NCBI GenBank assembly: GCA_002410755.1
Contig: DHOL01000077.1
Coordinates: 1 to 61,191, forward strand
Length of the DNA: 61,191 nt
Direction: 5' to 3'
Source of the DNA: Ruminococcaceae bacterium UBA5391
Lineage (GTDB): Bacteria; Bacillota; Clostridia; Oscillospirales; Acutalibacteraceae
This document shows positions 41,268 to 50,060 of this stretch, in pieces. Below the pieces are notes generated by a model. The model did not search any database, was not told the origin of the DNA, and saw nothing but the letters and a program-made list of their open reading frames with translations. Made by a program: the position numbers and the translations under genes. Positions within the stretch are counted from its first letter, which is position 1; the number at the start of each line of letters is the position of its first letter.

Positions 41268-42275
41268 ATGAGTTCAGTCTGGATCATGGCGGCTGTTGCA
41301 CTCTCCTTTTGCGTTTCAGCCCTCTTTGGAAAGTGGCTGGTGCCGTTCCTGCACAGGATTAATTTTGGCCAGACAATCCGGGCGGAAGGACCGTCCTGGC
41401 ACAAAAAAAAGAACGGTACGCCTATTATGGGCGGATTTATGTTTATTGTAGGAATTGCTGTGGCACTTGTTGTCTGTGAACCGCTCTGGCGCCATCAGTC
41501 CGGTGAAAATCCAGACGTGATGTACATGCAGCTGAAGATTATCGCGGGGTTTCTTCTGGCTGCTGCCTGTGGCTTTATCGGGTTCCTTGATGATTACATC
41601 AAAGCTGTAAAAAAAAGGAACCTTGGGCTGAATGTCAGGCAGAAACTGTTACTTCAATTCCTCACGGCAGGTATCTATCTCTATACGCTCTGGCACGCCG
41701 GGTGCGGCAGCAAAACGCTGATTCCCTTTGCCGGCAGCGTGGACTGGGGGGTCTGGTACTGGATTGTCTGTCTTTTTGGGATTGTGGGGATCGTGAATGC
41801 AGTTAACTTTACTGATGGAATTGACGGCCTGAATGCTTCGGTTACGTTTTTTGTCTCTTTGTCGTTTCTTGTGATTGCAGGGATTTTGAAATTGACACAA
41901 GCTGCCATTTTTGCGGGAGCAGTGGCCGGCGGCTGCCTTGGCTTTCTGCTCTGGAACTTTCATCCGGCAAAAGTCTTTATGGGTGACACTGGCTCTCTTT
42001 TCCTCGGCGGTATCGTCTGCGCGCTTGGATTCACTTTGAACATGCCCATCATGATTCTGCTCATTGGCATCATATATATTATTGAGATCCTTTCTGTGGT
42101 GCTTCAGGTTTGCTATTTTAAAGCAACACATGGCAGACGGCTTTTTAAGATGAGCCCGATTCACCACCATCTTGAGCTTTGTGGGTGGAGTGAAGAAAAG
42201 ATTTGTACAGTTTTCAGTGCAGTCACCATTATCTGCGGCATTGCTGCGGTATTGATGGTACATTTTGGCTTTTAA
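41268..42275 (+). CDS. mraY: Phospho-N-acetylmuramoyl-pentapeptide transferase MraY
   Basis: The product is 335 aa from ATG 41268 (GTG 41253 would add five residues). Ten membrane helices, GFLDDYIK, NFTDGIDGL, FMGDTGSLFLGG and SPIHHHLEL are all present. It makes lipid I. GAGGAAAAGGTGG lies upstream. Confidence 0.96.
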   Translation: MSSVWIMAAVALSFCVSALFGKWLVPFLHRINFGQTIRAEGPSWHKKKNGTPIMGGFMFIVGIAVALVVCEPLWRHQSGENPDVMYMQLKIIAGFLLAAACGFIGFLDDYIKAVKKRNLGLNVRQKLLLQFLTAGIYLYTLWHAGCGSKTLIPFAGSVDWGVWYWIVCLFGIVGIVNAVNFTDGIDGLNASVTFFVSLSFLVIAGILKLTQAAIFAGAVAGGCLGFLLWNFHPAKVFMGDTGSLFLGGIVCALGFTLNMPIMILLIGIIYIIEILSVVLQVCYFKATHGRRLFKMSPIHHHLELCGWSEEKICTVFSAVTIICGIAAVLMVHFGF

Positions 42276-42351
42276 AACCGACCGTTTTTGACAGAATTGG
42301 CTGGCGCTATATGGTACGGTTATTCATGTGTGTCTGAAAGGGGGAAGCAGT

Positions 42352-43554
42352 ATGACGACGGAGTCAGTCCCTGCGGACAGGGCCGTGTTTGCTGCAAAGC
42401 ACCGGGACGGCGGCAATTCTGCATCCATGCCGGGGAAAGTACGGAAAAAATTCCGCATCTTTTCCGTACGCGGCGGGATGGACCTGCCATTCCTGTTCCT
42501 TGTGTTTGTGCTTGTAGTCATCGGTCTTGTGATGATGTTTTCTGCAAGCTATGCAAACGCGTCCTATTACATGAATGACAGCTACTACTATATTAAAAAA
42601 CAAGTTGTGTTTGCTCTAATTGGCATTGCTGCAATGATTGGCCTTTCCTATTTCGATTACCACCATTTTCATAAGCTGGCGATTCCAGTCCTGATCTTTT
42701 CCATTGCACTTCTGGGCCTTGTGCTGGTCACGCCGGCTATCAACGGCGTCCACCGGTGGCTGCGGCTTGGGCCGCTTGGGCAGTTGCAGCCGTCGGAAGT
42801 CGCAAAATTCGCAATCATTCTTGCTTTTTCCCATTTGATTTCACTTAATTTCAGCCGGATGGGTACATTCCGCTATGGTGTGTTGCCTTATTTGCTGATC
42901 CTTGTGCCAGTCTGTGCGCTGCTCATTAAGGAGCCTCATATCTCCGCAACTGTAATCATTCTGGCTTTGGCTGCTATGGTGCTGTTTATTGGCGGTGTAA
43001 AGCTTCACTATTTTGTTATAAGTTTTGGGATCGTTGGGGCGGGGCTTATCTATCTCATTAAGTTCTCTGGCAAAGTGGAGTATGCAGGCTCGCGCATTGC
43101 AGGCTGGAAAGACCCGCTTTCCACCTATCAGACGAAGCAGTCGCTTTATGCGATTGGCTCGGGGGGGATGCTTGGCCTTGGGTTGGGACAGTCGCGGCAG
43201 AAATACCTTTTCCTGCCGGAGCCGCAAAATGACTTTATCTTTGCCATTGTCTGCGAAGAGCTTGGCTTTGTCGGTGCACTTATTATTATTATCCTCTTTG
43301 CCATGCTTGTCTGGCGCGGCGTGAGCATTTCACTGCGTGCCCAGGATAAGTTTGGAATGCTGCTTGGAACAGGGCTTATGCTTCAGGTCGGGCTTCAGGT
43401 CGTGCTGAACATCGCTGTGGTTACCAATACCATCCCGAATACCGGTATCAGCCTGCCGTTTTTCAGTTACGGCGGCACGTCGCTTGTGATTCTGCTTGCC
43501 GAAATGGGCATTGTGCTCTCTATTTCGCGAACGTCATCTGTAGAAAAAACTTAG
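42352..43554 (+). CDS. ftsW: Septal peptidoglycan polymerase FtsW (SEDS family)
   Basis: The product is 400 aa from ATG 42352, after AAAGGGGGAAG. A basic cytoplasmic extension of about 45 residues precedes ten helices. VVIGLVMMFSASY, GPLGQLQPSEVAKF and FFSYGGTSLV are diagnostic of SEDS glycosyltransferases. FtsW acts with the class B PBP upstream. SpoVE is the sporulation paralogue and cannot be excluded. Confidence 0.93.
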   Translation: MTTESVPADRAVFAAKHRDGGNSASMPGKVRKKFRIFSVRGGMDLPFLFLVFVLVVIGLVMMFSASYANASYYMNDSYYYIKKQVVFALIGIAAMIGLSYFDYHHFHKLAIPVLIFSIALLGLVLVTPAINGVHRWLRLGPLGQLQPSEVAKFAIILAFSHLISLNFSRMGTFRYGVLPYLLILVPVCALLIKEPHISATVIILALAAMVLFIGGVKLHYFVISFGIVGAGLIYLIKFSGKVEYAGSRIAGWKDPLSTYQTKQSLYAIGSGGMLGLGLGQSRQKYLFLPEPQNDFIFAIVCEELGFVGALIIIILFAMLVWRGVSISLRAQDKFGMLLGTGLMLQVGLQVVLNIAVVTNTIPNTGISLPFFSYGGTSLVILLAEMGIVLSISRTSSVEKT

Positions 43555-43571
43555 CATGGGAGTCTTGAAAA

Positions 43572-44699
43572 ATGAAAGTTCTGTTTGCTGGCGGCGGGAC
43601 TGCTGGACACATTAACCCGGCACTTGCTGTTGCGGGATATCTGCGGGAGCAGGAGCCGGAGACACGCATCCTGTATATTGGCGCGAAAGGCGGCATGGAA
43701 GAGCGCCTTGTCCCGGCTGCAGGCTACGATTTCCGAAGCATCAGGGTTTCCGGCTTTCAGCGGAAGCTGAGCTGGACGAATGTCAGGCGAAATGCCGCAG
43801 CCGCAGTCCATGTCATTACTGCAAGCCGTGAAGCGCGGAAAATTATTATGGAGTTCCAGCCGGATATCTGCGTAGGGACAGGCGGCTATGTGGCCGGTCC
43901 GGTTATTCGGGAAGCAATCAAACTGAAAATTCCCGCAGTAATCCATGAGCAGAATGCGTTCCCAGGTGTGACGAACAGGGTGCTTGCCAAAAAGGCCGAC
44001 CGTACCATGCTTGCAGTTTCGGATGCGCAGAAGTATTTGCCGGAGGGGGCGCGCTGTGTGGTGACAGGCAACCCGGTTCGGCAGGAAATTATCCGTGCAC
44101 AGCGCGGGGAAGCCAGGAAGAAGCTGGGCCTTGATGAGCGCCCGCTGATACTCTCGTTTGGCGGGAGCCTTGGTGCACGGAAAATCAATGAGGCGGTTGC
44201 AGACCTGCTTGCCGAAAGCGCAAAAACAGGCCGTTTTCAGCATATACACGGCTATGGCCAATGGGGGCGCTGGTTCCCCGACCTGATGAAGCAGAAGGGA
44301 GTAAATCTTTCTGCACACCGGGAGCTTGATGTGCGTGAATATATCAGCAATATGCCGGACTGCCTTGCCGCAGCCGACCTTGTCATCTGCCGCGCGGGGG
44401 CTATCACGCTCAGCGAAATTCAGGCACAGGGCAAAGCCGCTGTCCTAATTCCGTCGCCAAATGTTGCAGAAAACCATCAGTACCATAACGCGATGGCGCT
44501 TGTAGACCGCGGTGCAGCCGCAATTCTGGAAGAGAAAGACCTCACGGGGCAGTCACTGTGCAAGAAAGTCAATGAGCTTTTTGCAGATCCAAAGGCAATT
44601 CAGACTCTGGGAGAAAATGCCCGTAAAATGGCAATTCTCAATGCAAATGAACGTATTGAAAAGGTAATCCGGGAAGTCCTGACGGAACGGAACGGTTAA
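43572..44699 (+). CDS. murG: Lipid II synthase MurG
   Basis: The product is 375 aa. FAGGGTAGHINPALAVA, EQNAFPGVTN and CRAGAITLSEI mark the two GT-B lobes. It adds GlcNAc to lipid I. It lies 17 bp after ftsW. Confidence 0.97.
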   Translation: MKVLFAGGGTAGHINPALAVAGYLREQEPETRILYIGAKGGMEERLVPAAGYDFRSIRVSGFQRKLSWTNVRRNAAAAVHVITASREARKIIMEFQPDICVGTGGYVAGPVIREAIKLKIPAVIHEQNAFPGVTNRVLAKKADRTMLAVSDAQKYLPEGARCVVTGNPVRQEIIRAQRGEARKKLGLDERPLILSFGGSLGARKINEAVADLLAESAKTGRFQHIHGYGQWGRWFPDLMKQKGVNLSAHRELDVREYISNMPDCLAAADLVICRAGAITLSEIQAQGKAAVLIPSPNVAENHQYHNAMALVDRGAAAILEEKDLTGQSLCKKVNELFADPKAIQTLGENARKMAILNANERIEKVIREVLTERNG

Positions 44700-44767
44700 T
44701 TCCGTAACCGCAGAGCCCCGCATGGCATACTATAAAAGCAGAATGTATGCGATGTGGGGGTGCCGTT

Positions 44768-46021
44768 ATGGCAAAACTGCTGATACACGGAGGAAAAAAA
44801 CTAACAGGCGAAGTCCGTATCCATGGCGCAAAAAACAGCACACTGCCGCTGATGGCGGCTACTCTGGTTTGCAGCGGAAAATGCACGCTACATAACTGCC
44901 CGGTACTGTCGGACGTGGACACGTCTGTGCATATTCTGCGGTACCTGGGGTGTGGCGTAGAAGTTTCCGGATCGGATATTGTCGTCGATCCGGTTCCGGT
45001 AGACCGGAGCGATATTCCGGACCACCTAATGCGGGAAATGCGTTCCTCCATAGTCTTTCTAGGGGCAATCGTCAGCCGGATGGGGCAGGCAACACTTTCT
45101 TATCCAGGTGGCTGTGAGCTGGGTCCCCGCCCGATTGATTTGCATCTCTCCGCCCTGAGGAAGATGGGCGTTGCAATTAACGAAGACCACGGAAGGCTGC
45201 TCTGCTCTGCGCCGCAGGGAGTTCGGGGGGCAACTATTTCACTTGCGTTTCCGAGTGTCGGAGCGACAGAGAACATTATTATCGCAGCCGTGCTTGCAAA
45301 AGGCGTTACCGTTATCAACAATGCCGCGCGGGAACCGGAAATCTGTGACCTTGCGGATTTTCTGAGTACCTGTGGTGCTCAGATTTCAGGTGCCGGGAGC
45401 AGCGCCATAACAATCAGAGGGGTTAAAAAACTTTCCGGCTGCGAACACCGTGTTATTCCGGACCGGATTGCAGCAGCTACTTATCTTGCAGCAGCAGCTG
45501 CAACAGGGAGCACCATTACGGTTATGGATATTATCCCGGAACATCTTGCACCTGTCATCCCAGCCTTTGAGGAGAGTGGTTGTATCCTCACTGAAAACGA
45601 GGACCGCATGACAATTACGGCGCCGCACAGACTGAACCGTATGAAAAATATCCGGACAATGCCCTATCCCGGTTTTCCAACAGATGCCCAGGCACCGGTT
45701 ATGGCGATGGCTGCTGTGGCAGAAGGTACGAGCATTTTTGTTGAAAATATTTTTGAAAGCCGATATAAGCACGTTGGTGAGTTGCTGCGCCTTGGGGCAA
45801 ATATCAAAGTCGAAGGACGCGTTGCCATTGTGGAAGGCGTAGAACGGCTTTCAGGCGCATCCGTGGAAGCTACCGATCTGCGGGGTGGTGCGGCGCTTGT
45901 AGTAGCTGGCCTTGCGGCTTCCGGTGTGACGGAAGTCGGGGGATTGCACCACTTGGACCGCGGCTATGAAAAACTTGGGGAAAATCTTGCCCGACTTGGC
46001 GCCGAAGTCGAGCGGGTATAA
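44768..46021 (+). CDS. murA: UDP-N-acetylglucosamine 1-carboxyvinyltransferase MurA
   Basis: The product is 417 aa from ATG 44768, after GGGGGTG. HGAKNSTLPLMAA opens the enzyme, and the catalytic Cys is in YPGGCELGPRPIDLHL, so fosfomycin sensitivity is expected. DLRGGAALVVAGLAA closes it. It makes the first committed cell wall precursor. Confidence 0.97.
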   Translation: MAKLLIHGGKKLTGEVRIHGAKNSTLPLMAATLVCSGKCTLHNCPVLSDVDTSVHILRYLGCGVEVSGSDIVVDPVPVDRSDIPDHLMREMRSSIVFLGAIVSRMGQATLSYPGGCELGPRPIDLHLSALRKMGVAINEDHGRLLCSAPQGVRGATISLAFPSVGATENIIIAAVLAKGVTVINNAAREPEICDLADFLSTCGAQISGAGSSAITIRGVKKLSGCEHRVIPDRIAAATYLAAAAATGSTITVMDIIPEHLAPVIPAFEESGCILTENEDRMTITAPHRLNRMKNIRTMPYPGFPTDAQAPVMAMAAVAEGTSIFVENIFESRYKHVGELLRLGANIKVEGRVAIVEGVERLSGASVEATDLRGGAALVVAGLAASGVTEVGGLHHLDRGYEKLGENLARLGAEVERV

Positions 46022-46037
46022 CGGGGATGTGAAAACG

Positions 46038-46949
46038 ATGAGGTACATGACAGAGGAAAGCCGGAAACCGCCGCAGCCCTTTGGACATGGGAACAGCGGA
46101 TACCGGCCGGCGCCGCAGGGGCCTCCCCCGCGCCGCACGGGGACAAATTCTACGGAAGTGGCCCGGAGAAGGGCACAGAAGCGTCGGAGGCACCGAAGGC
46201 ATATCCTTATCTTCTTTTATACATCCTTGTTCCTTGTCGCTCTCAGTGCTGCGGCGATTCTTTCCTTCACAGTCCTTTTTAAGGTTACAAGCGTGAGTGT
46301 TGAAGGAACATCGCGCTACCAGCAGCAGAAAATTATTAATGCGAGCGGTATCAAAACGGGGGACAACCTGTTCCGCGTGAATACGAACGATGCTTCCCAA
46401 AAAATTTGTAAGAAGCTGCCATATCTTGAAACAGCGACCGTTTCAAGAAAATTTCCTGCCAGCATTGTAATCACTGTAAAAGAAACGAGTGTCTGGGGAG
46501 CAGTAAAAAACGGCAGCAAGTACCTTCTGCTTGGCGGGAATGGAAAAATCCTTGAGAATGTGTCTGCCCCGCCGAAAGGATGTACGGAGCTGCTTGGCCT
46601 TTCTGTAAAGAAAACTGAGGTTGGATTGCCAATCGGGTTTGCAAATCAAAATCAGGCCAGCCTTTATGAGACGGTTTTGGGTGCCCTGCAAAAAAGCAGC
46701 ATTGATAAAATTACTTCCATTGACTTTTCGCAGGTTTCACGAATCCTTATCATCTATGACGGGCGAATTACCATTAACCTTGGCGATCCGGATGACCTTG
46801 ACTTTAAGCTGAAATTCGCAAGGGAGCTTTTGAAAAGCAATATCAAGTCAACCGAAAAAGGGACGCTTGACATGTCTGTTGTTTCCGCAACGAACAAGGC
46901 GTACTTTGATGCGGATTACAGCACTGCTTCTTCTGCTGAAAAAAAGTAA
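46038..46949 (+). CDS. ftsQ: Cell division protein FtsQ/DivIB
   Basis: The product is 303 aa from ATG 46038. A proline- and arginine-rich cytoplasmic tail (about 50 residues) precedes one membrane helix and a POTRA domain (LFKVTSVSVEGTSRYQQQKI), then the FtsQ beta domain. It links FtsL and FtsB in the divisome. It lies 16 bp after murA. Confidence 0.93.
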   Translation: MRYMTEESRKPPQPFGHGNSGYRPAPQGPPPRRTGTNSTEVARRRAQKRRRHRRHILIFFYTSLFLVALSAAAILSFTVLFKVTSVSVEGTSRYQQQKIINASGIKTGDNLFRVNTNDASQKICKKLPYLETATVSRKFPASIVITVKETSVWGAVKNGSKYLLLGGNGKILENVSAPPKGCTELLGLSVKKTEVGLPIGFANQNQASLYETVLGALQKSSIDKITSIDFSQVSRILIIYDGRITINLGDPDDLDFKLKFARELLKSNIKSTEKGTLDMSVVSATNKAYFDADYSTASSAEKK

Positions 46950-46981
46950 AGCCATTCCTTTTAAATTCGGGGAAAATCCGA

Positions 46982-47009
46982 TTGAATTCAATGCGGAAAA
47001 GTGTATAAT
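46982..47009 (+). promoter_or_regulatory. Sigma-A promoter of ftsZ
   Basis: TTGAAT, 16-bp spacer, TATAAT, with a 70-base leader. This gives ftsZ a supply independent of the mraZ promoter 10.7 kb upstream. Confidence 0.75.
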
Positions 47010-47079
47010 GACTATTATAAGCAGACCAGACGATGTGATCCTTAAAAAGGTTCAAGATAAATAAGGGGGAAGCGAATCA

Positions 47080-48216
47080 ATGCCTTTTGAAATTGATAAT
47101 GACTTTGACAATATCGTTCAGATAAAAGTAATTGGCGTTGGCGGCGGCGGTGGAAATGCGGTCGACCGCATGGTAGCCTCCGGTGTGCAGGGAGTCGAAT
47201 TTATCAGTGTAAATACGGACAAGCAGGCTCTTTACCGCTCCAAGGCGACGCAGAAAATTCAAATTGGAGAGAAGGTCACGCACGGTAAGGGCGCTGGTTC
47301 CAAGCCGGAAATCGGTCAGAAAGCTGCCGACGAAAGCCGTGAAGCCATTGCGGCTGCAATCCGGGGGAGCGATATGGTATTCATTACCGCAGGCATGGGC
47401 GGTGGCACCGGAACAGGCGCTGCACCGATTGTAGCAGAAATTGCACATGACATGGGTATCCTTACGGTTGGCATTGTCACAAAACCGTTTGCGTTTGAAG
47501 GAAAACGCCGCATGGCACAGGCAGAAGAAGGTATAACTTCCCTCAAAGAGCATGTTGACTCCCTTGTGGTAATCCCGAATGAGCGCCTGAAACTGGTCAG
47601 TGAAACACGCATTACCTTGCTGAACGCTTTTTCTATTGCGGATGATGTGTTGCGCCAGGGCGTGCAGAGCATTTCTGATCTGATTAAGCTGCCGGGCCTT
47701 GTGAACCTTGACTTTGCAGATGTAACAGCCGTGATGAAAGATGCAGGCTATGCCCATATGGGTGTTGGCCGCGCTTCGGGCAAGGATAAGGCGGAGACGG
47801 CCGCCAATATGGCAATTTCCAGCCCGCTGCTTGAAACTTCTATCAATGGGGCGAAGGGTGTCATCATCAATATTACGTCGTCACCGGATATTGGGCTGGA
47901 CGAGATTGAGACCGCTTCCTCCATGATTGCCGCCCAGGCTCATGAGGACGCGAATATCATTTGGGGCGCTGCGTTCGATGAAAACATGGACGACGAGATG
48001 AGTGTAACCGTCATTGCAACCGGATTCCCGACAGCTTCAGATGAAGCAGGGGACACCGGTGAAAAGAAAACTGGTACGGAAGAGAAAAAGGCTGTAGCCA
48101 CAGCCACCGAGTCAAAACAGGGGAAGAAAGAAGAAGCAAAAAAGAGTGCTCCTGCGCCTTCTCCGGAGGATGACGATTTTACTGACATCATGCAGATTTT
48201 CAGCCGTAAAGGCTGA
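47080..48216 (+). CDS. ftsZ: Cell division GTPase FtsZ
   Basis: The product is 378 aa. The tubulin signature [10 protein letters not shown] lies at about 107, [13 protein letters not shown] at the N-terminus and the T7 loop [11 protein letters not shown] at about 207. A Lys/Glu/Ala-rich linker precedes a C-terminal peptide ending [12 protein letters not shown], which is shorter on basic residues than the usual FtsA/SepF-binding tail. GGGGGAAG precedes the ATG. No ftsA lies beside it. Confidence 0.98.
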   Translation: MPFEIDNDFDNIVQIKVIGVGGGGGNAVDRMVASGVQGVEFISVNTDKQALYRSKATQKIQIGEKVTHGKGAGSKPEIGQKAADESREAIAAAIRGSDMVFITAGMGGGTGTGAAPIVAEIAHDMGILTVGIVTKPFAFEGKRRMAQAEEGITSLKEHVDSLVVIPNERLKLVSETRITLLNAFSIADDVLRQGVQSISDLIKLPGLVNLDFADVTAVMKDAGYAHMGVGRASGKDKAETAANMAISSPLLETSINGAKGVIINITSSPDIGLDEIETASSMIAAQAHEDANIIWGAAFDENMDDEMSVTVIATGFPTASDEAGDTGEKKTGTEEKKAVATATESKQGKKEEAKKSAPAPSPEDDDFTDIMQIFSRKG

Positions 48217-48250
48217 CTGGTTATTTCCCTTTGGCAAGACGGCAGAGACG

Positions 48251-48289
48251 AAAGGAGAACCTGGAGACGGGGTCTCCTTTCCTTCTTTT
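48251..48289 (+). terminator. Terminator of ftsZ
   Basis: AAAGGAGA pairs with TCTCCTTT (48273-48280), then CCTTCTTTT. An inner GGAGAC-GGG-GTCTCC hairpin is an alternative fold. Confidence 0.85.
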
Positions 48290-48375
48290 CCAACTGAAAA
48301 AGCTTCAAAATGAGCGCTTTTTTATCGATTTTACAGCCTATTTTTCAGTAGCAGGTTAAAATATCTTCCGCGCTC

Positions 48376-48403
48376 TTGCAATCTTGCTTTGCTGTGCTAT
48401 AAT
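48376..48403 (+). promoter_or_regulatory. Sigma-A promoter of the CorA-like gene
   Basis: TTGCAA, 16-bp spacer, TATAAT with extended -10 (TGCTATAAT). Confidence 0.85.
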
Positions 48404-48495
48404 TACTCCTGTATCTGAATTTAAAGGGGGTGGCATTGTGCAACCTGGTCCATTAGGAAACTGTACGAACAAAATAGACGGAGGAGATGAACACA

Positions 48496-49410
48496 ATGCT
48501 GTCCTATTACAAGACAGAAAATGGGCGGATGCTGCAACTCCAGGCATGCGAACCCGGTTGCTGGATCAACTGCGTTTCTCCCGATGACAGGGAGATTAAC
48601 AGCCTTATTTCTGACTTCGGTATCGAAGCCGACTTTTTCCGTGCCGCGATGGATGAGGAAGAGTCTTCCCATATCGACCATGAAGGAGAAAATACCCTGA
48701 TTGTAATTGATATTCCCATTGTGGAAAAAGAAGGACGGAATATTACTTATACAACAATGCCGTTTGGTATTATCATCACGGAAAAAAATGTCATTACGGT
48801 TTCCATTAAGGATAATCCAGTTGTAGAGGAATTTGCTCAGGGCGGGGTTCGGGGCGTGCAGACCAACCTGAAAACGCGTTTTATGCTTTCTTTCATGCTG
48901 CGTGTAGCGACACGCTTTTTGCAGTATTTGAAACAGATTGACAAAATCAGCAATTATGTGGAAACGGAGCTTCGGCGCTCCATGCGCAATGCCGAGCTGA
49001 ATCAGCTCCTTGATATTGAAAAATCCCTCGTATACTTTTCTTCTTCCCTCAAGGGGAATGAAATCACACTGGAAAAAATCATGCGCGGCCGTGTTGTAAA
49101 ACTTTACGATGACGACGAGGATCTTCTTGAAGATGTCCTCATCGAAGTTAAACAGGCCATTGACATGTCGAATATTTATTTGAATATTGTAAGCGGAACA
49201 ATGGGCGCTTCTTCCTCAGTAATTTCCAATAACCTGAACACAGGGATGAAGAAACTTGTGTCTGTTATTTTGCTGGTATCAATTCCGCTGATCATTTTTT
49301 GCTTTTTCGCAACGAGGATTAGCTCCGTCCTGCTCTGGCTTCCGGCAGTGATTGCCGCTGCTCTTGATGCAGGCGCGTTTTTTGCCCTGAGAAAACGGAA
49401 GATGATCTAA
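48496..49410 (+). CDS. CorA-family divalent-cation transporter-like protein lacking GMN
   Basis: The product is 304 aa from ATG 48496, after GGAGGAG (ATG 48487 is too close to that site). The long cytoplasmic alpha/beta funnel, the stalk helix and two C-terminal membrane helices follow CorA. Between the helices the family motif GMN is replaced: the loop reads FFATRISSVL. GMN forms the outer selectivity ring, so this member may not carry Mg2+, or may carry it poorly. A terminator follows. Confidence 0.85.
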   Translation: MLSYYKTENGRMLQLQACEPGCWINCVSPDDREINSLISDFGIEADFFRAAMDEEESSHIDHEGENTLIVIDIPIVEKEGRNITYTTMPFGIIITEKNVITVSIKDNPVVEEFAQGGVRGVQTNLKTRFMLSFMLRVATRFLQYLKQIDKISNYVETELRRSMRNAELNQLLDIEKSLVYFSSSLKGNEITLEKIMRGRVVKLYDDDEDLLEDVLIEVKQAIDMSNIYLNIVSGTMGASSSVISNNLNTGMKKLVSVILLVSIPLIIFCFFATRISSVLLWLPAVIAAALDAGAFFALRKRKMI

Positions 49411-49449
49411 GAACACGCAGGGGAGGAGCAGACAATTAGCTGCATGGAG

Positions 49450-49479
49450 CGGGGGACTGTAACGCGGTTCCCCGTTTTT
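49450..49479 (+). terminator. Terminator of the CorA-like gene
   Basis: CGGGG pairs with CCCCG (49470-49474), then TTTTT. The stem is short, with a wide loop. Confidence 0.7.
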
Positions 49480-49523
49480 GTTATACGAACCGGATTTTTC
49501 CGGGAAATAGGAGGGCTTCTGTA

Positions 49524-50060
49524 ATGAGTAAATTTGTAATAGAGACAAGGGATATTGCCGACTGGGCAGAAAAACTGCGTGCCGGCGATCAAGTACTTTT
49601 AAACGGAACCGTATACACGGCACGGGATGCTGCACACAAGCGTATCTGCGCGATGCTGGACCGCGGAGAAGAGCCGCCGTTCCCGCTGAAAAATGCTGTT
49701 GTGTATTATGCTGGCCCAACCCCGACGCCTCCAGGCATGGCAATCGGTTCCTGCGGGCCGACAACTTCAGCACGGATGGATCCCTATGCCCCACGGCTGC
49801 TGGATCTTGGCCTCAAAGCCATGATTGGCAAAGGGGACCGTTCCCCGGAAGTCTGTGAGTCCATCCGGCGCAATCACGCCGTATATCTTTGCGCTATCGG
49901 CGGTGCCGGCGCCCTTGCGGCAAAATGTGTCATTTCACTCAAGGTTATTGCTTTTTCGGATCTTGGCTGTGAATCCGTTAAAAAACTTGAATTCCGCAAT
50001 TTCCCGCTGATTGTTGCAATTGACAGCGCCGGTGGGAACCTTTTTGAGAAGGCAAAATGA
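49524..50060 (+). CDS. Fumarase/tartrate dehydratase beta subunit, orphan
   Basis: The product is 178 aa and equals the C-terminal (swivelling) domain of class I fumarase: ARDAAHKRI, YAGPTPTPPGMAIGSCGPTT, RMDPYAPRLLDLGL and AIGGAGALAA. The alpha subunit that carries the 4Fe-4S cluster usually precedes it in the same operon; here the upstream gene is a cation transporter and no alpha gene is present in the window. AGGAGGG lies before the ATG. It overlaps the CDF gene by four bases. Confidence 0.9.
   Translation: MSKFVIETRDIADWAEKLRAGDQVLLNGTVYTARDAAHKRICAMLDRGEEPPFPLKNAVVYYAGPTPTPPGMAIGSCGPTTSARMDPYAPRLLDLGLKAMIGKGDRSPEVCESIRRNHAVYLCAIGGAGALAAKCVISLKVIAFSDLGCESVKKLEFRNFPLIVAIDSAGGNLFEKAK

Noticed and set aside
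48439..48587. GTG-started frame upstream of and overlapping the CorA-like gene, with AAAGGGGGTGG before it
   Set aside because: It is 49 codons, overlaps the corA-like start in another frame and resembles no known leader peptide; kept only as a curiosity.
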